From Caballeronia sp. LZ062 (lineage in GTDB: Bacteria > Pseudomonadota > Gammaproteobacteria > Burkholderiales > Burkholderiaceae), in the NCBI RefSeq assembly GCF_031450785.1, contig NZ_JARTWB010000002.1:744001-808000 (forward strand): a stretch of 64,000 bases of DNA. Reading direction: 5' to 3'. Position numbers and translations under genes: made by a program. Below the pieces are notes generated by a model. That model was not told where the DNA came from. It did no database searches and saw nothing but the letters and a program-made list of their open reading frames with translations. Shown in pieces: positions 52,809-61,485 of this stretch (its first letter is position 1; each line of letters begins with the position of its first letter).

Positions 52809-53567
52809 TCACTTCGCCGCCGCAAGCCTCTCCTCAATATGCTTCGCGCGCGACGGCGACGACGGGTGCGAGCTCAGCATGCTCGAGTTACCGCCATCCA
52901 GCGCCGCCAGCTTCTGAAACGCCGTCACGAGCCCGGCCGGGCTATAGCCTTTCTTCTTCTGCATATCGAACGAGTAATCGTCCGCGGCGCTTTCCTGCGA
53001 TTGCGAGAACTGCGCGTTGACGAACTTCTCGGACAAATCGCCGAGCTGCGATGCCGACAAGCTGCCGACCACGCCGCCCGCTGCCGATGCCACCGAGCGC
53101 GCCGCCGACGTCGCGTAGGCGACCTGCATCGCCTTCTTCGTGTGGCCGAGCGCCACGTGGCCCATCTCGTGACCCACGACGCCGCGCACTTCGTCGTCGT
53201 TCATCTTGTCCATCAGGCCGCTGTAGACGCGCACGCAGCCGTTGGCCATCGCCCACGCATTGACGTCCTTCGTGATGTACACCTTATAGTTCACCGGCAC
53301 GCCGTTGATGTTGTCGCCGAGTTGCTTCGCGATGCGATTCAGGCGCTGCGCATACGCGCTCGATGCCGGCGCGATCTTGTTTTGCGCGTCCATCTCCGTG
53401 CACGACTTGTCGGAGAGCTGGCGCACGTCGGCGTCGCTGAGCGTGAATGCCTGCGTGGCCATCTGGCCCGACTGCAGCAGCGTGTCCGGGCTCAGATTGG
53501 CGACGCTGCTGCACGAAGCGAGCGTGAAGGCGGCGGATGCGGCGATGGCGATGCGTACGAGTTTCAT
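52809..53567 (-). CDS. M48-family metalloprotease lipoprotein
   Basis: A 252-residue zinc metalloprotease with a lipoprotein signal (FTLASC lipobox at about residue 18). The zinc motif is HEMGH in VVGHEMGHVALGH near residue 128, and the third ligand is the Glu in QSQESAADDYS. This layout matches the LoiP/YggG group of periplasmic or outer-membrane M48 proteases involved in envelope quality control. The start is the ATG beginning MKLVRIAIAAS. Confidence 0.92.
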   Translation of the reverse strand: MKLVRIAIAASAAFTLASCSSVANLSPDTLLQSGQMATQAFTLSDADVRQLSDKSCTEMDAQNKIAPASSAYAQRLNRIAKQLGDNINGVPVNYKVYITKDVNAWAMANGCVRVYSGLMDKMNDDEVRGVVGHEMGHVALGHTKKAMQVAYATSAARSVASAAGGVVGSLSASQLGDLSEKFVNAQFSQSQESAADDYSFDMQKKKGYSPAGLVTAFQKLAALDGGNSSMLSSHPSSPSRAKHIEERLAAAK

Positions 53568-53711
53568 GGTCTGCCTATATGAGTTGTTGTGATCCGTCCA
53601 CGAAGATTCGCGGACGGAGCGCAATGCTCAAGGGCAGCATCGCCGTAAGCTATCCGACAATTCCTAATTTTGCTGACAAGCCGCTGACGGAACGCCAGCG
53701 AGCCAAGCGAA

Positions 53712-54647
53712 TCAGTGATCCGTGCGTCGGCATGCCGCGCGCACGCGCGCCGCCGTTGATGCTACCGGCGACGCTTCCATGGCAATTGCCGGCGTCTCGG
53801 GCAGGGCTTCGGAGAGGAGCTGAGTCAGCGTGCGGCCGGGCGGCATTTCGACGAACACGCTCGCGCCGCGCTCGGCGAGCGCGATCGTCGAATCGTGCCA
53901 GCGCACCGGGTAGCGCAGGTTGGTCGCGAGGTCTTCGCGGATTGCATCGGCGCGCGCGAGCACGCGTGCGCCGCGATTGCCGACATACGCGATGCGCGGC
54001 GCCACGAAGCGCACCTTCTCGGCGGCTTCGGCGAGCCGCACGGCCGCTTCTTCCAGCAGCACGCAATGCGACGGCACGCTCACCGCCAGCCGTTCCGCCT
54101 TGCGCGCGCCGCGTGCCAGGGCGAGTCCGCGCACGGCGTCGAGCCCTTCATCGCTGCCGGATACGACGATCTGCCGCGGTGCGTTCAAATTGCCGATGTA
54201 GGCATCGGCGCGCGCCTCGTCGATCACGCTGGCAATCTCGCGTTCGTTGAGGCCGAGTATCGCGAGCATCCCGTAGCCGCGCGGATAGGCGTCCCGCATC
54301 AGCGTGGCGCGCAGGCGGACGAGCCGCAACGCATCGTCGAAAGCGAGCGCGCCGCAGGCCACCGCCGCGCCATACGCGCCGATCGACAGGCCCGCGACCG
54401 CTTGCGGCTCGATGCCTTCTTCGGCGAGCGCACGCGTCGCCGCGACGCCCGCCACCGTCAGCGCGATCTGCACCGAGACGGTCGATGCGAGCGCGTCGGC
54501 CGTATCGAGCGATAAGACGGCTTCGCCGAGAATCACCGACGCCTCCGCGAGCGTGCGCGCGATAGCCGGATGCGGCTTCTCGGCGCCCAGCCGATGCAGG
54601 AAGCCCGGCGTCTGCGCGCCCTGTCCGGGAAAGAGAAAAGCGATCAT
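53712..54647 (-). CDS. mdcH: Malonate decarboxylase epsilon subunit (malonyl transferase)
   Basis: A 311-residue acyltransferase of the FabD fold. It transfers malonyl from malonyl-CoA to the MdcC carrier to start the decarboxylase cycle. The FPGQGAQ motif is at residues 5-11, the nucleophile serine is in GLSIGAYGA (about residue 91), the conserved Arg is in VRLRATLM and the His in VSVPSHCVLL. It overlaps mdcG by 4 bp (ATGA) and is the last gene of the operon. Confidence 0.92.
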   Translation of the reverse strand: MIAFLFPGQGAQTPGFLHRLGAEKPHPAIARTLAEASVILGEAVLSLDTADALASTVSVQIALTVAGVAATRALAEEGIEPQAVAGLSIGAYGAAVACGALAFDDALRLVRLRATLMRDAYPRGYGMLAILGLNEREIASVIDEARADAYIGNLNAPRQIVVSGSDEGLDAVRGLALARGARKAERLAVSVPSHCVLLEEAAVRLAEAAEKVRFVAPRIAYVGNRGARVLARADAIREDLATNLRYPVRWHDSTIALAERGASVFVEMPPGRTLTQLLSEALPETPAIAMEASPVASTAARVRAACRRTDH

Positions 54648-55282
54648 GGCGCCGCCCACGGATCGGCGGCGAAACGCGGACCGTCGGCGTGACGAAGCAG
54701 CACGCGCACGTTCTGCCGCGCGAACTCCGCAAGCGAGAACGCGGCTTCGGGCGTTTCGATCTGCACGTCGATGCGCGTGCCGGCGCGTCGCGCTTCGTGC
54801 GAGAGCGCATCCAGAAGACGCGAGGCATCGGCGCGCGAGAGCGGCTCGGGCGCTCGCACGATGACGTCGAGGTCGCTGCTTGCCGTGACCGTCGGCTGGC
54901 CGCTTGCCAGTTCGAACCCCGTGCTTCCGGCGGGGCCCCAGCCGAGGCCGGCAGCGTCGACGATCGGCGCGACGGCGTGCAACAGCGCAAAAGCGGGCAT
55001 GTCTCTGCGCGATGCGGCGGGCTCGCGCAGCCGCAACGCTTCGGGCGTCAGCACGCACTCGATGTCACGCGCCTCGACCCACGTGCCGAATCGCTCACTC
55101 CGGGCCGCCCCGCGTATGCCGACGGCGATGGCGCTACCCATGCGCGGCGCGCGTCGCACGACGACGAACGGCGCGCGCGCGAGCGATGCTTCGACCCACG
55201 CTGGAGCGTCGGCGAAGGGCGGGGCTGCCGGGGACAATGCGAACAAGTCGTGCGGGCGCGGTTCGAGCGGCGGGAAGGTCAT
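54644..55282 (-). CDS. mdcG: Phosphoribosyl-dephospho-CoA transferase MdcG
   Basis: A 212-residue nucleotidyltransferase that attaches the 2'-(5''-phosphoribosyl)-3'-dephospho-CoA prosthetic group to the MdcC serine. The nucleotidyltransferase signature is GSTGFELASG followed by SSDLDVIV with the metal-binding Asp pair (about residues 131-135). Length is normal. It is separated from mdcE by 668 bp of unexplained DNA, which is unusual because these genes normally abut. Confidence 0.9.
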   Translation of the reverse strand: MTFPPLEPRPHDLFALSPAAPPFADAPAWVEASLARAPFVVVRRAPRMGSAIAVGIRGAARSERFGTWVEARDIECVLTPEALRLREPAASRRDMPAFALLHAVAPIVDAAGLGWGPAGSTGFELASGQPTVTASSDLDVIVRAPEPLSRADASRLLDALSHEARRAGTRIDVQIETPEAAFSLAEFARQNVRVLLRHADGPRFAADPWAAP

Positions 55283-55950
55283 CGCGCGGTCAACTTCCTA
55301 TCCGATGGTTGGACGGCTCGGCAGGCCGAAGCGATACCGTGCTTGCGAGACGTGCGACTGTTGCCCTGGAGAGCCCTCCGCGGCGCATCGTTGATTGCGC
55401 TCCAGGATTCGGGCTGACGGGCCTTCGCACAATCGCGACATCGCGCGGTGCGAGCAACGTGCTTCCTTCGACGCGCAGGAAAGCGTCGACGCGCCGCCGG
55501 GCGCGCGCTGCGCGACGCCAGCCCGTTCGAAGCACACGCGAACTGGCAGCCGAAGCCGGACCGACCCGATCCCGTCGAGCGCGTGCTGGCGGGCCCGGGC
55601 GATTGCTCCATCCGCACACGCGAGGCGAAGCCAGCGGATCGGGAGCGGCGCAGCGCCCGAAGTCCCGCGCCGTCCGTGAGCCGCGTATCGCACGCGATGC
55701 GCCGAAGGCGTCCAGTGCGTCGCGAACCTGGCGCCCGGACGAGCGAGGCGTGCAGTACGCGCCGCGAATGCCGCACTGGAACGCACGGACGCACCGGACG
55801 CGCCTAGTGAAGCGGATGCGCGGCGCGCAGCGCGGCCCGAACGCGCGCAATGCGCCGCAAGCACCGACCGCGCCGAGAACGCCCAGAGAGCCGAACATGC
55901 CGAATGCATCCAACGGACGGAATGCACTAAACGCCCGAATTCGTCCGGCA
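55283..55950. other. 668-bp intrusion without a clear gene inside the mdc operon
   Basis: Between mdcE and mdcG all frames are long because of high GC, but none has a credible protein signature, and translations are Arg/Ala/Pro-rich as expected for shadow frames. The part at about 55830-55940 is locally repetitive, with gaacgc/gaatgc units recurring. I see no inverted-repeat ends, transposase or T-run terminator. It may be a degraded gene or an inserted repeat. Confidence 0.5.
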
Positions 55951-56775
55951 TCACGCCTCCCACTGCTCTCTCATCCGCCGCCGCACCTCGACCGACGCGG
56001 CCCGCGTGCGTTTCGCATCCGCCGACGTCAGCCGGTTCGACAGATCGCGCGGACCGCCGCGCGCGTCCGCGACCGCCGCAGCCAGCGACGCCTTCACGCG
56101 CTCCACATCGGCCTGCGAAGGCGCATCCGCGTTCACGCCTTCAATCAGTTCGTGCAGCAGCCCGAGCTTCGCGTAGGCGCTCATCTTGTACGACATCGGC
56201 AGCACCGTATCGCCGAGCGCATCGAGGCTTTCGACACTGCGCCGCGTCACGCGCGCCGCCGCTTCCTTGCCCATGGCATGCACGGTGGTGCCCGACGCAT
56301 CCAGCGCGACGATGCGGTTCGCCTGATAGCCATGCGCGAGATACGCGCCCGACATCGCCGGCCCGACGATCAGCGCGATGACCGGATGCCCGGCGAGCCG
56401 TGCGCTCGCGTAGGCATCCACTGCGGCGGCGCACGCGAGATGGATGCCGAGCAACTCTTCCCGCCGTCCGTATGCCTGGCTCTTCACATCGACGATGGCG
56501 ACGACAGGCCGCTTCGAATCAGCGTCGCGATCCGCGTTCATCACCTCGCGTACCGCACGGGCGAGCAGCCAGCCCTGTTCGAGCCCGACCACGTTATCGG
56601 TTGCACGAGGAAAGCGATTGTGCGCGTCGGGCACCACGGCGATGAAGCGCGTCGCGGCGCCATCCAGTTCGCCGTCGCGCGCGCGGACCGGGCCGCTTTC
56701 CGCTTCGGCAGGTGCCGTCGTTAGCGCATCCAGCCAGCATTCGCCGCGCGAAGTCATGGCGTTGATCGTGCTCAT
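55951..56775 (-). CDS. mdcE: Malonate decarboxylase gamma subunit
   Basis: A 274-residue crotonase-fold subunit that, with MdcD, decarboxylates malonyl-S-ACP to acetyl-S-ACP. Characteristic segments are VAIVDVKSQAYGRREE, IVGPAMSGAYLAHGYQANRI and the VTRRSVESLDALGDTVLP stretch. The start is the ATG (MSTINAMTSRGE) that overlaps the mdcD stop codon by 3 bases; an upstream in-frame ATG would lie deeper in mdcD. Confidence 0.92.
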   Translation of the reverse strand: MSTINAMTSRGECWLDALTTAPAEAESGPVRARDGELDGAATRFIAVVPDAHNRFPRATDNVVGLEQGWLLARAVREVMNADRDADSKRPVVAIVDVKSQAYGRREELLGIHLACAAAVDAYASARLAGHPVIALIVGPAMSGAYLAHGYQANRIVALDASGTTVHAMGKEAAARVTRRSVESLDALGDTVLPMSYKMSAYAKLGLLHELIEGVNADAPSQADVERVKASLAAAVADARGGPRDLSNRLTSADAKRTRAASVEVRRRMREQWEA

Positions 56776-57629
56776 CGTTGCGATCCTCCAGTCTGGTTCC
56801 ACAGCGCGCGGAGCGTGTCAGGATCGATCGCGTCGGGATTCACGCGGGAAAGCCGTTCGATGAACCCGTCGACGTCCTCGCTGCGATGCCGCGCCGGCAC
56901 GCCCCGCGAGAACGCCGCGATCACGGCGTCGCGCACTTGCGCCGTATCGTCTTCGACGAGCGTGTCCGCGAGTCCGACCGCCACGCGTTGCTCGCCGCCG
57001 ATCATCGACCAGATGAGCCGGCGATCGCCCGCGTCGAGTTCCTCGATGCCCGCTTCCTGCTCGATCACTTCCGGCCCGTTCATGCCGAGGCGCGCCTGCC
57101 GCGTCATCACGAGTTCCGTGCACAGCGCGGCCGCGAGCGACATGCCGCCGAAGCAGCCGACCATCCCGCCGATCACGCCGATCACCGGCACATGCCGCCG
57201 CAGCGCGACAATCGCCGCCTGAATCTCCGCGATGGCCGCGAGGCCGAGGTTCGCTTCCTGCAGACGCACGCCGCCGGTTTCGAACAGGATCACCGGACGA
57301 ATCGTGCGGCCCGCTTCGAATTCGCCGAGCGCGAGTTCGAGCGCCGCCGCGATCTTCGCACCCGACACTTCGCCGATGCTGCCGCCCTGAAACGCCGGTT
57401 CGATCGCCGCGATGACCGCCGGCTCGCCGCCGAGCGCCCCGCGGGCAATCACTGCCCCGTCGTCGGACTGGCAGACGATGTTTTGCATCGCGAGCCACGG
57501 CGATTCGAGCCGGTCGAACGGGCCGAGCAACTCGCGGTACGTGCCCGCATCGAGCAACGCCTGCGCGCGCTCGCGCGCCGTCATTTCGATAAAGCTGTGG
57601 CGCGCGAGAAACGTGTCGTGGACGTTCAT
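56772..57629 (-). CDS. mdcD: Malonate decarboxylase beta subunit
   Basis: A 285-residue carboxyltransferase-like subunit pairing with MdcE. Diagnostic segments are RHSFIEMTARERAQALLDAGTYRE, QGGSIGEVSGAKIA, FETGGVRLQEANLGL and the oxyanion-forming GVIGGMVGCFGGMSLAA. It overlaps mdcC by 4 bp (ATGA), so the two are coupled. Confidence 0.93.
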   Translation of the reverse strand: MNVHDTFLARHSFIEMTARERAQALLDAGTYRELLGPFDRLESPWLAMQNIVCQSDDGAVIARGALGGEPAVIAAIEPAFQGGSIGEVSGAKIAAALELALGEFEAGRTIRPVILFETGGVRLQEANLGLAAIAEIQAAIVALRRHVPVIGVIGGMVGCFGGMSLAAALCTELVMTRQARLGMNGPEVIEQEAGIEELDAGDRRLIWSMIGGEQRVAVGLADTLVEDDTAQVRDAVIAAFSRGVPARHRSEDVDGFIERLSRVNPDAIDPDTLRALWNQTGGSQR

Positions 57630-57940
57630 GGCGTGTCTCCGCTGTCCGGCGCATCGCTCGCTTCGGCGGCTTCCGAGAGGCGCAGCATCACGACACCCGG
57701 CGTCGCGCCAAAGTCGTTCAGCTCGAATTTCGCCGCGCCGTCGTAACGCTGGAAGAAGCGGTCGAGCACGCTTTTCCAGACCTGCTCGTAGCCGTCGACG
57801 CTCGTGCGGATCACGACTTCCGCGTTCGCGCTCTGCGACGGCGTGAGCAGCACTTCGAGATCGCCCGATCCGACCACGCCCACGTGCGCGCGGCGCGTGA
57901 CGGGCCGTTTGGCGGGGTATTCGTATCGCATGTTTTCCAT
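57626..57940 (-). CDS. mdcC: Malonate decarboxylase acyl carrier protein (delta subunit)
   Basis: A 104-residue carrier protein. The attachment serine is Ser25 in VVGSGDLEVLL, the same residue number as in the Klebsiella protein, and it takes the phosphoribosyl-dephospho-CoA arm built by MdcB and MdcG. The body ends with YDGAAKFELNDFGATPGVV. GAGGAA precedes the first ATG, which fixes the start. It lies 21 bp after mdcB. Confidence 0.93.
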   Translation of the reverse strand: MENMRYEYPAKRPVTRRAHVGVVGSGDLEVLLTPSQSANAEVVIRTSVDGYEQVWKSVLDRFFQRYDGAAKFELNDFGATPGVVMLRLSEAAEASDAPDSGDTP

Positions 57941-57961
57941 CTTCGTTCCTCTGGTTGCGTC

Positions 57962-58843
57962 TCAGGACGATTGCCCGAGGCTGTCGAGAAAGAGCGTGGC
58001 CGCGAGCAGGTCCGCCGCGCCACCCGGCGATGCATCCAGCGCCAGCAGGTCGCGGTCGAGCCGCGCGAGCGCCGCGCGTCCCGCTGCGTGCGCCATTCCG
58101 CCGTGTTCGATCACGCCCCGCGCGCCGTTTTTCGCGACGGCGAGCGCCTTCATGCCGCCGCGATGCAGCACGCACGTGTCGTCGAGCGAGGCCATGATCG
58201 CGATGAGCGCGTCGAGCCGCGCGTCGGTGTCAGCCAGACCGCGCCGGCGCGCATCGACGAGCGCGGGCAAGCCGATCCGCAGCGCGTGCGGAAAACCGTC
58301 GCGGGCTTCGCCGCGTGCGCCCGCGACGCGAAAGCGCGCCGTCACGCGTGCGCCGTGGCTCGCCTGCGCCGACGCGGGCGCGAAGCGGTCGTCGTATCGC
58401 GCAATCGCGGCGGCGGATGCGCAGATCGCTTCGCTGTCGGCGGGCGCGTGCATCGCCGCGCCCGCGCACAGCAAGCCGACGATCCAGATCGCGCCGCGAT
58501 GCGCGTTGCTGCCGCCGGTCGCGCGCAGCATCGCGGCTTCGCCTTCGCGGCCGATGCGCGCGAGCCGTTCGCGCAACGCCTGCGACGGCGCCGCGCCCGA
58601 CGCGGCCCGCGCGATGGCGAGAAACGTCGGTTGCAGCGCGCGCGCCGAGCGCAGCATCGTGGCGAGATCGAGATCGCGATGCGCGCCGCTGCCGCGTTCG
58701 TCGACGAGCGCGGGCTTCGGCGTGAGCCGCGCTTCGGCGATCAACGCATCGACGGCGAGCGCGGCGATGGCAGGGGCAGGCGCAGGCGCGGACGCGGCGT
58801 GCTCGCTGGCGTCGTCGCGGAAAAGGGGAAGCGCGGCGGTCAT
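57962..58843 (-). CDS. mdcB: Triphosphoribosyl-dephospho-CoA synthase MdcB
   Basis: A 293-residue CitG-family enzyme making the prosthetic-group precursor from ATP and dephospho-CoA. Typical segments are LTPKPALVDERGSGAHRDLDL, RATGGSNAHRGAIWIVGLL, MASLDDTCVLHRGG and the C-terminal SPGGAADLLAATLFLDSL. The start is the ATG 5 bp after the mdcA stop. An Ala/Pro-rich insertion (ASEHAASAPAPAPAIAAL) lies near the N-terminus. Confidence 0.92.
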   Translation of the reverse strand: MTAALPLFRDDASEHAASAPAPAPAIAALAVDALIAEARLTPKPALVDERGSGAHRDLDLATMLRSARALQPTFLAIARAASGAAPSQALRERLARIGREGEAAMLRATGGSNAHRGAIWIVGLLCAGAAMHAPADSEAICASAAAIARYDDRFAPASAQASHGARVTARFRVAGARGEARDGFPHALRIGLPALVDARRRGLADTDARLDALIAIMASLDDTCVLHRGGMKALAVAKNGARGVIEHGGMAHAAGRAALARLDRDLLALDASPGGAADLLAATLFLDSLGQSS

Positions 58844-58848
58844 CGTGC

Positions 58849-60525
58849 TCACCAGCTTCTGAAGCGGGCAGGCGGCGCGTAGAGACCGCCCGACCACGCG
58901 ACGAGATCGTCGATGCTGCGCGCGGCGAGCAGCGAGCGTTTCGCGTCGCCGCGCCGCACGCCGAGGTCTTCCGGGAACGCGACGATGCCGCGCCGCCTCA
59001 GTTCCGCCGTCTTTTGCGCATCGGCGCGCATGCCGATGGGCGTCACGCCGGCCACGGCGGCGAGCGCCGCACGCCGTTCGTCGACGCCTTCGGCTGCGTG
59101 CAGGTACGCAATGCCTTCTTCGGTCACGACATGCGTGACGTCGTCGCCGTAGATCATCACCGGCGCAATCGGCATGCGGCTTTTTTCGCCGACGGCTATG
59201 GCGTCGAGCGCATCCACGATGGTCGGCTCGCCGCCTTTCTTGTACGTTTCCGCGGTCTGCACGACGAGCTTGTGACCCCGCGCGATGGCCGGATTCGGGC
59301 CGTCGTTTTTGAGGAGCTTGAGCCACGCTTCGCTCGAATGACGGCGGCCGCGCGGGTCGTGGCCCATGTTCGGCGCGCCGCCGAAGCCCGCGAGCCGTCC
59401 AAGCGTGACCGTCGATGAATTCGCGTCCGCGTCCATCTGCAAGGTCGAGCCGATGAAGAGATCGACGCCGTACTGGCCCGCAAGCTGACAGAACACGCGA
59501 TTCGAGCGCAGGCTGCCGTCGCGTCCGGTGAAAAACACGTCCGGGCGCGCCGCGATGTACTTCTCCATGCCGACTTCGCTGCCGAAGCAGTGCACGCTTT
59601 CGACCCAGCCGCTTTCGATGGCGGGAATGAGCGTCGGGTGCGGATTGAGCGCCCAGTGCGTGCAGATCTTGCCCTTGAGCCCGAGCGATTCGCCGTAGGT
59701 CGGCAGAAGCAGTTCGATCGCCGTCGTGTCGAAGCCGATACCGTGGTTCAGCGATGTGACGCCATAGCGCGCGTAGATGCCGCGAATGGTCATCATCGCC
59801 ATGAGAATCTGCAATTCGCCGATGTGCCGCGGATCGCGCGTGAAAAGCGGCTCGACGGCGAACGGCCGGTCCGCCTTCACGATCACATCCACCCACGAGC
59901 CGGGAATATCGACGCGCGGCAGTTCATCGACGATTTCGTTGACCTGCGCGATCACGATGCCATGCCGGAACGCGGCCGCTTCCACGATGGTCGGCGTGTC
60001 CTCGGTGTTTGCGCCGGTGTACAGATTGCCGTGGCGGTCCGCCTTTTCCGCGCAGACAAGCGCGACGTTCGGCGTCAGATCGATGAACATGCGCGCGTAC
60101 AGTTCGATGTACGTATAAATCGCGCCGATCTCGAGCAGCCCGTCTTCCAGCAGTTGCGCGACGCGCAGGCTCTGCGGGCCGGCATAGGCGAAATCGACCT
60201 TGCGCGCGATGCCCTGTTCGAAGAGCGTCAGATGCTCCGGCCGGCTGATGCTCGAAATCAGCAGATGCACGTCGTGTACGCGCTCGGGATCGAGCCGCGC
60301 GAACGCACGCGACAGAAAATCCGCCTGCTTCTGATTGTTGCCTTCGAGCGCAACACGGTCGCCCGTGACGATCAGCGCATGCAGCGCATCGACGATGCGT
60401 TCGGTGTCGAGCACCGGACCGTCGAGCCACGGCTCGATCAGCTTCAGGCGGCGCGCTTTCTCTTCTGCGCGCGTGTTCCAGCGTCGGGATGGCGAAAGGG
60501 CATCGGCGGAAGGAGACGGATTCAT
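58849..60525 (-). CDS. mdcA: Malonate decarboxylase alpha subunit (ACP transferase)
   Basis: A 558-residue CoA-transferase-like enzyme that exchanges acetyl on the carrier for malonate, giving malonyl-S-ACP and acetate. Recognisable segments are GPVLDTERIVDALHALIVTGDRV-type N-terminus, EGNNQKQADFLSR, CAEKADRHGNLYTGANTEDTP, HCFGSEVGMEKYIA and GGAPNMGHDPRGRRHSS. It begins inside the end of the regulator gene (4-bp ATGA overlap) and is the first enzyme gene of the operon. Confidence 0.96.
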   Translation of the reverse strand: MNPSPSADALSPSRRWNTRAEEKARRLKLIEPWLDGPVLDTERIVDALHALIVTGDRVALEGNNQKQADFLSRAFARLDPERVHDVHLLISSISRPEHLTLFEQGIARKVDFAYAGPQSLRVAQLLEDGLLEIGAIYTYIELYARMFIDLTPNVALVCAEKADRHGNLYTGANTEDTPTIVEAAAFRHGIVIAQVNEIVDELPRVDIPGSWVDVIVKADRPFAVEPLFTRDPRHIGELQILMAMMTIRGIYARYGVTSLNHGIGFDTTAIELLLPTYGESLGLKGKICTHWALNPHPTLIPAIESGWVESVHCFGSEVGMEKYIAARPDVFFTGRDGSLRSNRVFCQLAGQYGVDLFIGSTLQMDADANSSTVTLGRLAGFGGAPNMGHDPRGRRHSSEAWLKLLKNDGPNPAIARGHKLVVQTAETYKKGGEPTIVDALDAIAVGEKSRMPIAPVMIYGDDVTHVVTEEGIAYLHAAEGVDERRAALAAVAGVTPIGMRADAQKTAELRRRGIVAFPEDLGVRRGDAKRSLLAARSIDDLVAWSGGLYAPPARFRSW

Positions 60526-61319
60526 CGGTCGGCCTGTCGGGAAGTCGTTCGGGAGAGTGCGCTGGCGGAACTACGCGTGCGGCGCTTCTTCTTGAGCGGA
60601 TGCGCTTGCCCGAGCGCCTGCGCATCGGCGAGAAAGCGGTGAATCAGCTCGCCTGTGGCGAGTAGATGACGCGCGACGAGCCTCTGCGCGGCTTCGATGT
60701 CGCGCGCGGCGAGGGCATCGAAGATTGCGCGATGCTCGGCATCGGACGCATCTTTGTGTATCGGCAAGCCGAGTTTCAGGCGCAAATACCGTTCGCCGCG
60801 CCGGTGCATCTGGCCGATCAGCTCCATCAAATGCGGACGGTTGGCAGGCGCATACAGGCTCGCATGAAACTGCTCGTTGCGCATGACGTAGAGCGCGGGG
60901 TCCGGCTCGTTCTCGGCGGCTTCCAGCAGGCGTTTGCAATGCGCAAGCGTTTCCGGCGTGTGCTGCCCGATTGCAATGCCGATGGCGAGACTTTCGAGCG
61001 ACGCGCGAATTTCGTAGATCTCGCGCGCCTCGTCTGCGGATTGCGGGCTGACGGCTGCGCCGCGATTCGGCTCGATAGTGACCCAGCCTTCGCTCTCCAA
61101 CTGGCGAAAGGCTTCGCGAACGGGAATGGCGCTCACCGAGAACTGCCGCGCGATCGCGTCCTGACGCAGCGGCTCGCCGGGCGTGAGCGCGCCTTCGACG
61201 ATGGCGGCGCGCAACGCATCCGCGATGAAGCGCGACGTGCTCTGGCGCGGCTCGAACTGCGCGTCGCGAAACGACGACGGAGCCGGCGACGCCGCTTGTG
61301 AAGAGAGATCTGTCGACAT
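60522..61319 (-). CDS. GntR-family (FCD) regulator of the malonate operon
   Basis: A 265-residue transcription regulator. The winged-helix domain is at about residues 25-95 (GALTPGEPLRQDAIARQFSV, AFRQLESEGWVTIEPNRGA) and the helical FCD ligand-binding domain at about 100-240. A Lys/Arg/Ser-rich tail ends it. Being the first gene of the mdc transcript and overlapping mdcA, it is probably autoregulated. GntR-type repressors such as MdcY of Acinetobacter respond to malonate; the same is inferred here. Confidence 0.88.
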   Translation of the reverse strand: MSTDLSSQAASPAPSSFRDAQFEPRQSTSRFIADALRAAIVEGALTPGEPLRQDAIARQFSVSAIPVREAFRQLESEGWVTIEPNRGAAVSPQSADEAREIYEIRASLESLAIGIAIGQHTPETLAHCKRLLEAAENEPDPALYVMRNEQFHASLYAPANRPHLMELIGQMHRRGERYLRLKLGLPIHKDASDAEHRAIFDALAARDIEAAQRLVARHLLATGELIHRFLADAQALGQAHPLKKKRRTRSSASALSRTTSRQADR

Positions 61320-61359
61320 GGCTGCTAGGTGAAAGTGCGGAGTTGTCGCGTCCTGACGT

Positions 61360-61380
61360 TCAAATATTATATATAAAACC
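61360..61380. promoter_or_regulatory. AT-rich palindromic operator/promoter candidate
   Basis: ttatatataa at 61367-61376 is a perfect 10-bp palindrome inside an AT-rich island (caaatattatatataaaacc) in otherwise GC-rich DNA, 41 bases before the regulator start and about 110 before the transporter. It fits a GntR operator (the Acinetobacter MdcY site is ATTGTATACAAT) and can also supply -10 sequences for both directions. Confidence 0.6.
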
Positions 61381-61485
61381 GCACACGGAACCCCGGTGCT
61401 TTCCCTAGACGCCGACACTCGAACCGATAACACGCGCGTCGATTTTTCCGTCAGTTGCCGACCTGCAGAGAGAAGGAGACACGCC

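Noticed and set aside
55290..55963. Long minus-strand frames in the mdcE-mdcG gap as a hidden gene
   Set aside because: All three minus frames are open over much of the gap because of high GC, and their compositions (Arg, Ala, Ser) are those of shadow frames; none has a convincing start or motif.
54904..56724. 606-codon plus-strand frame across the mdc operon
   Set aside because: It runs antisense to mdcG and mdcE, which have clear family identity; its composition is extremely Arg/Ala-rich.
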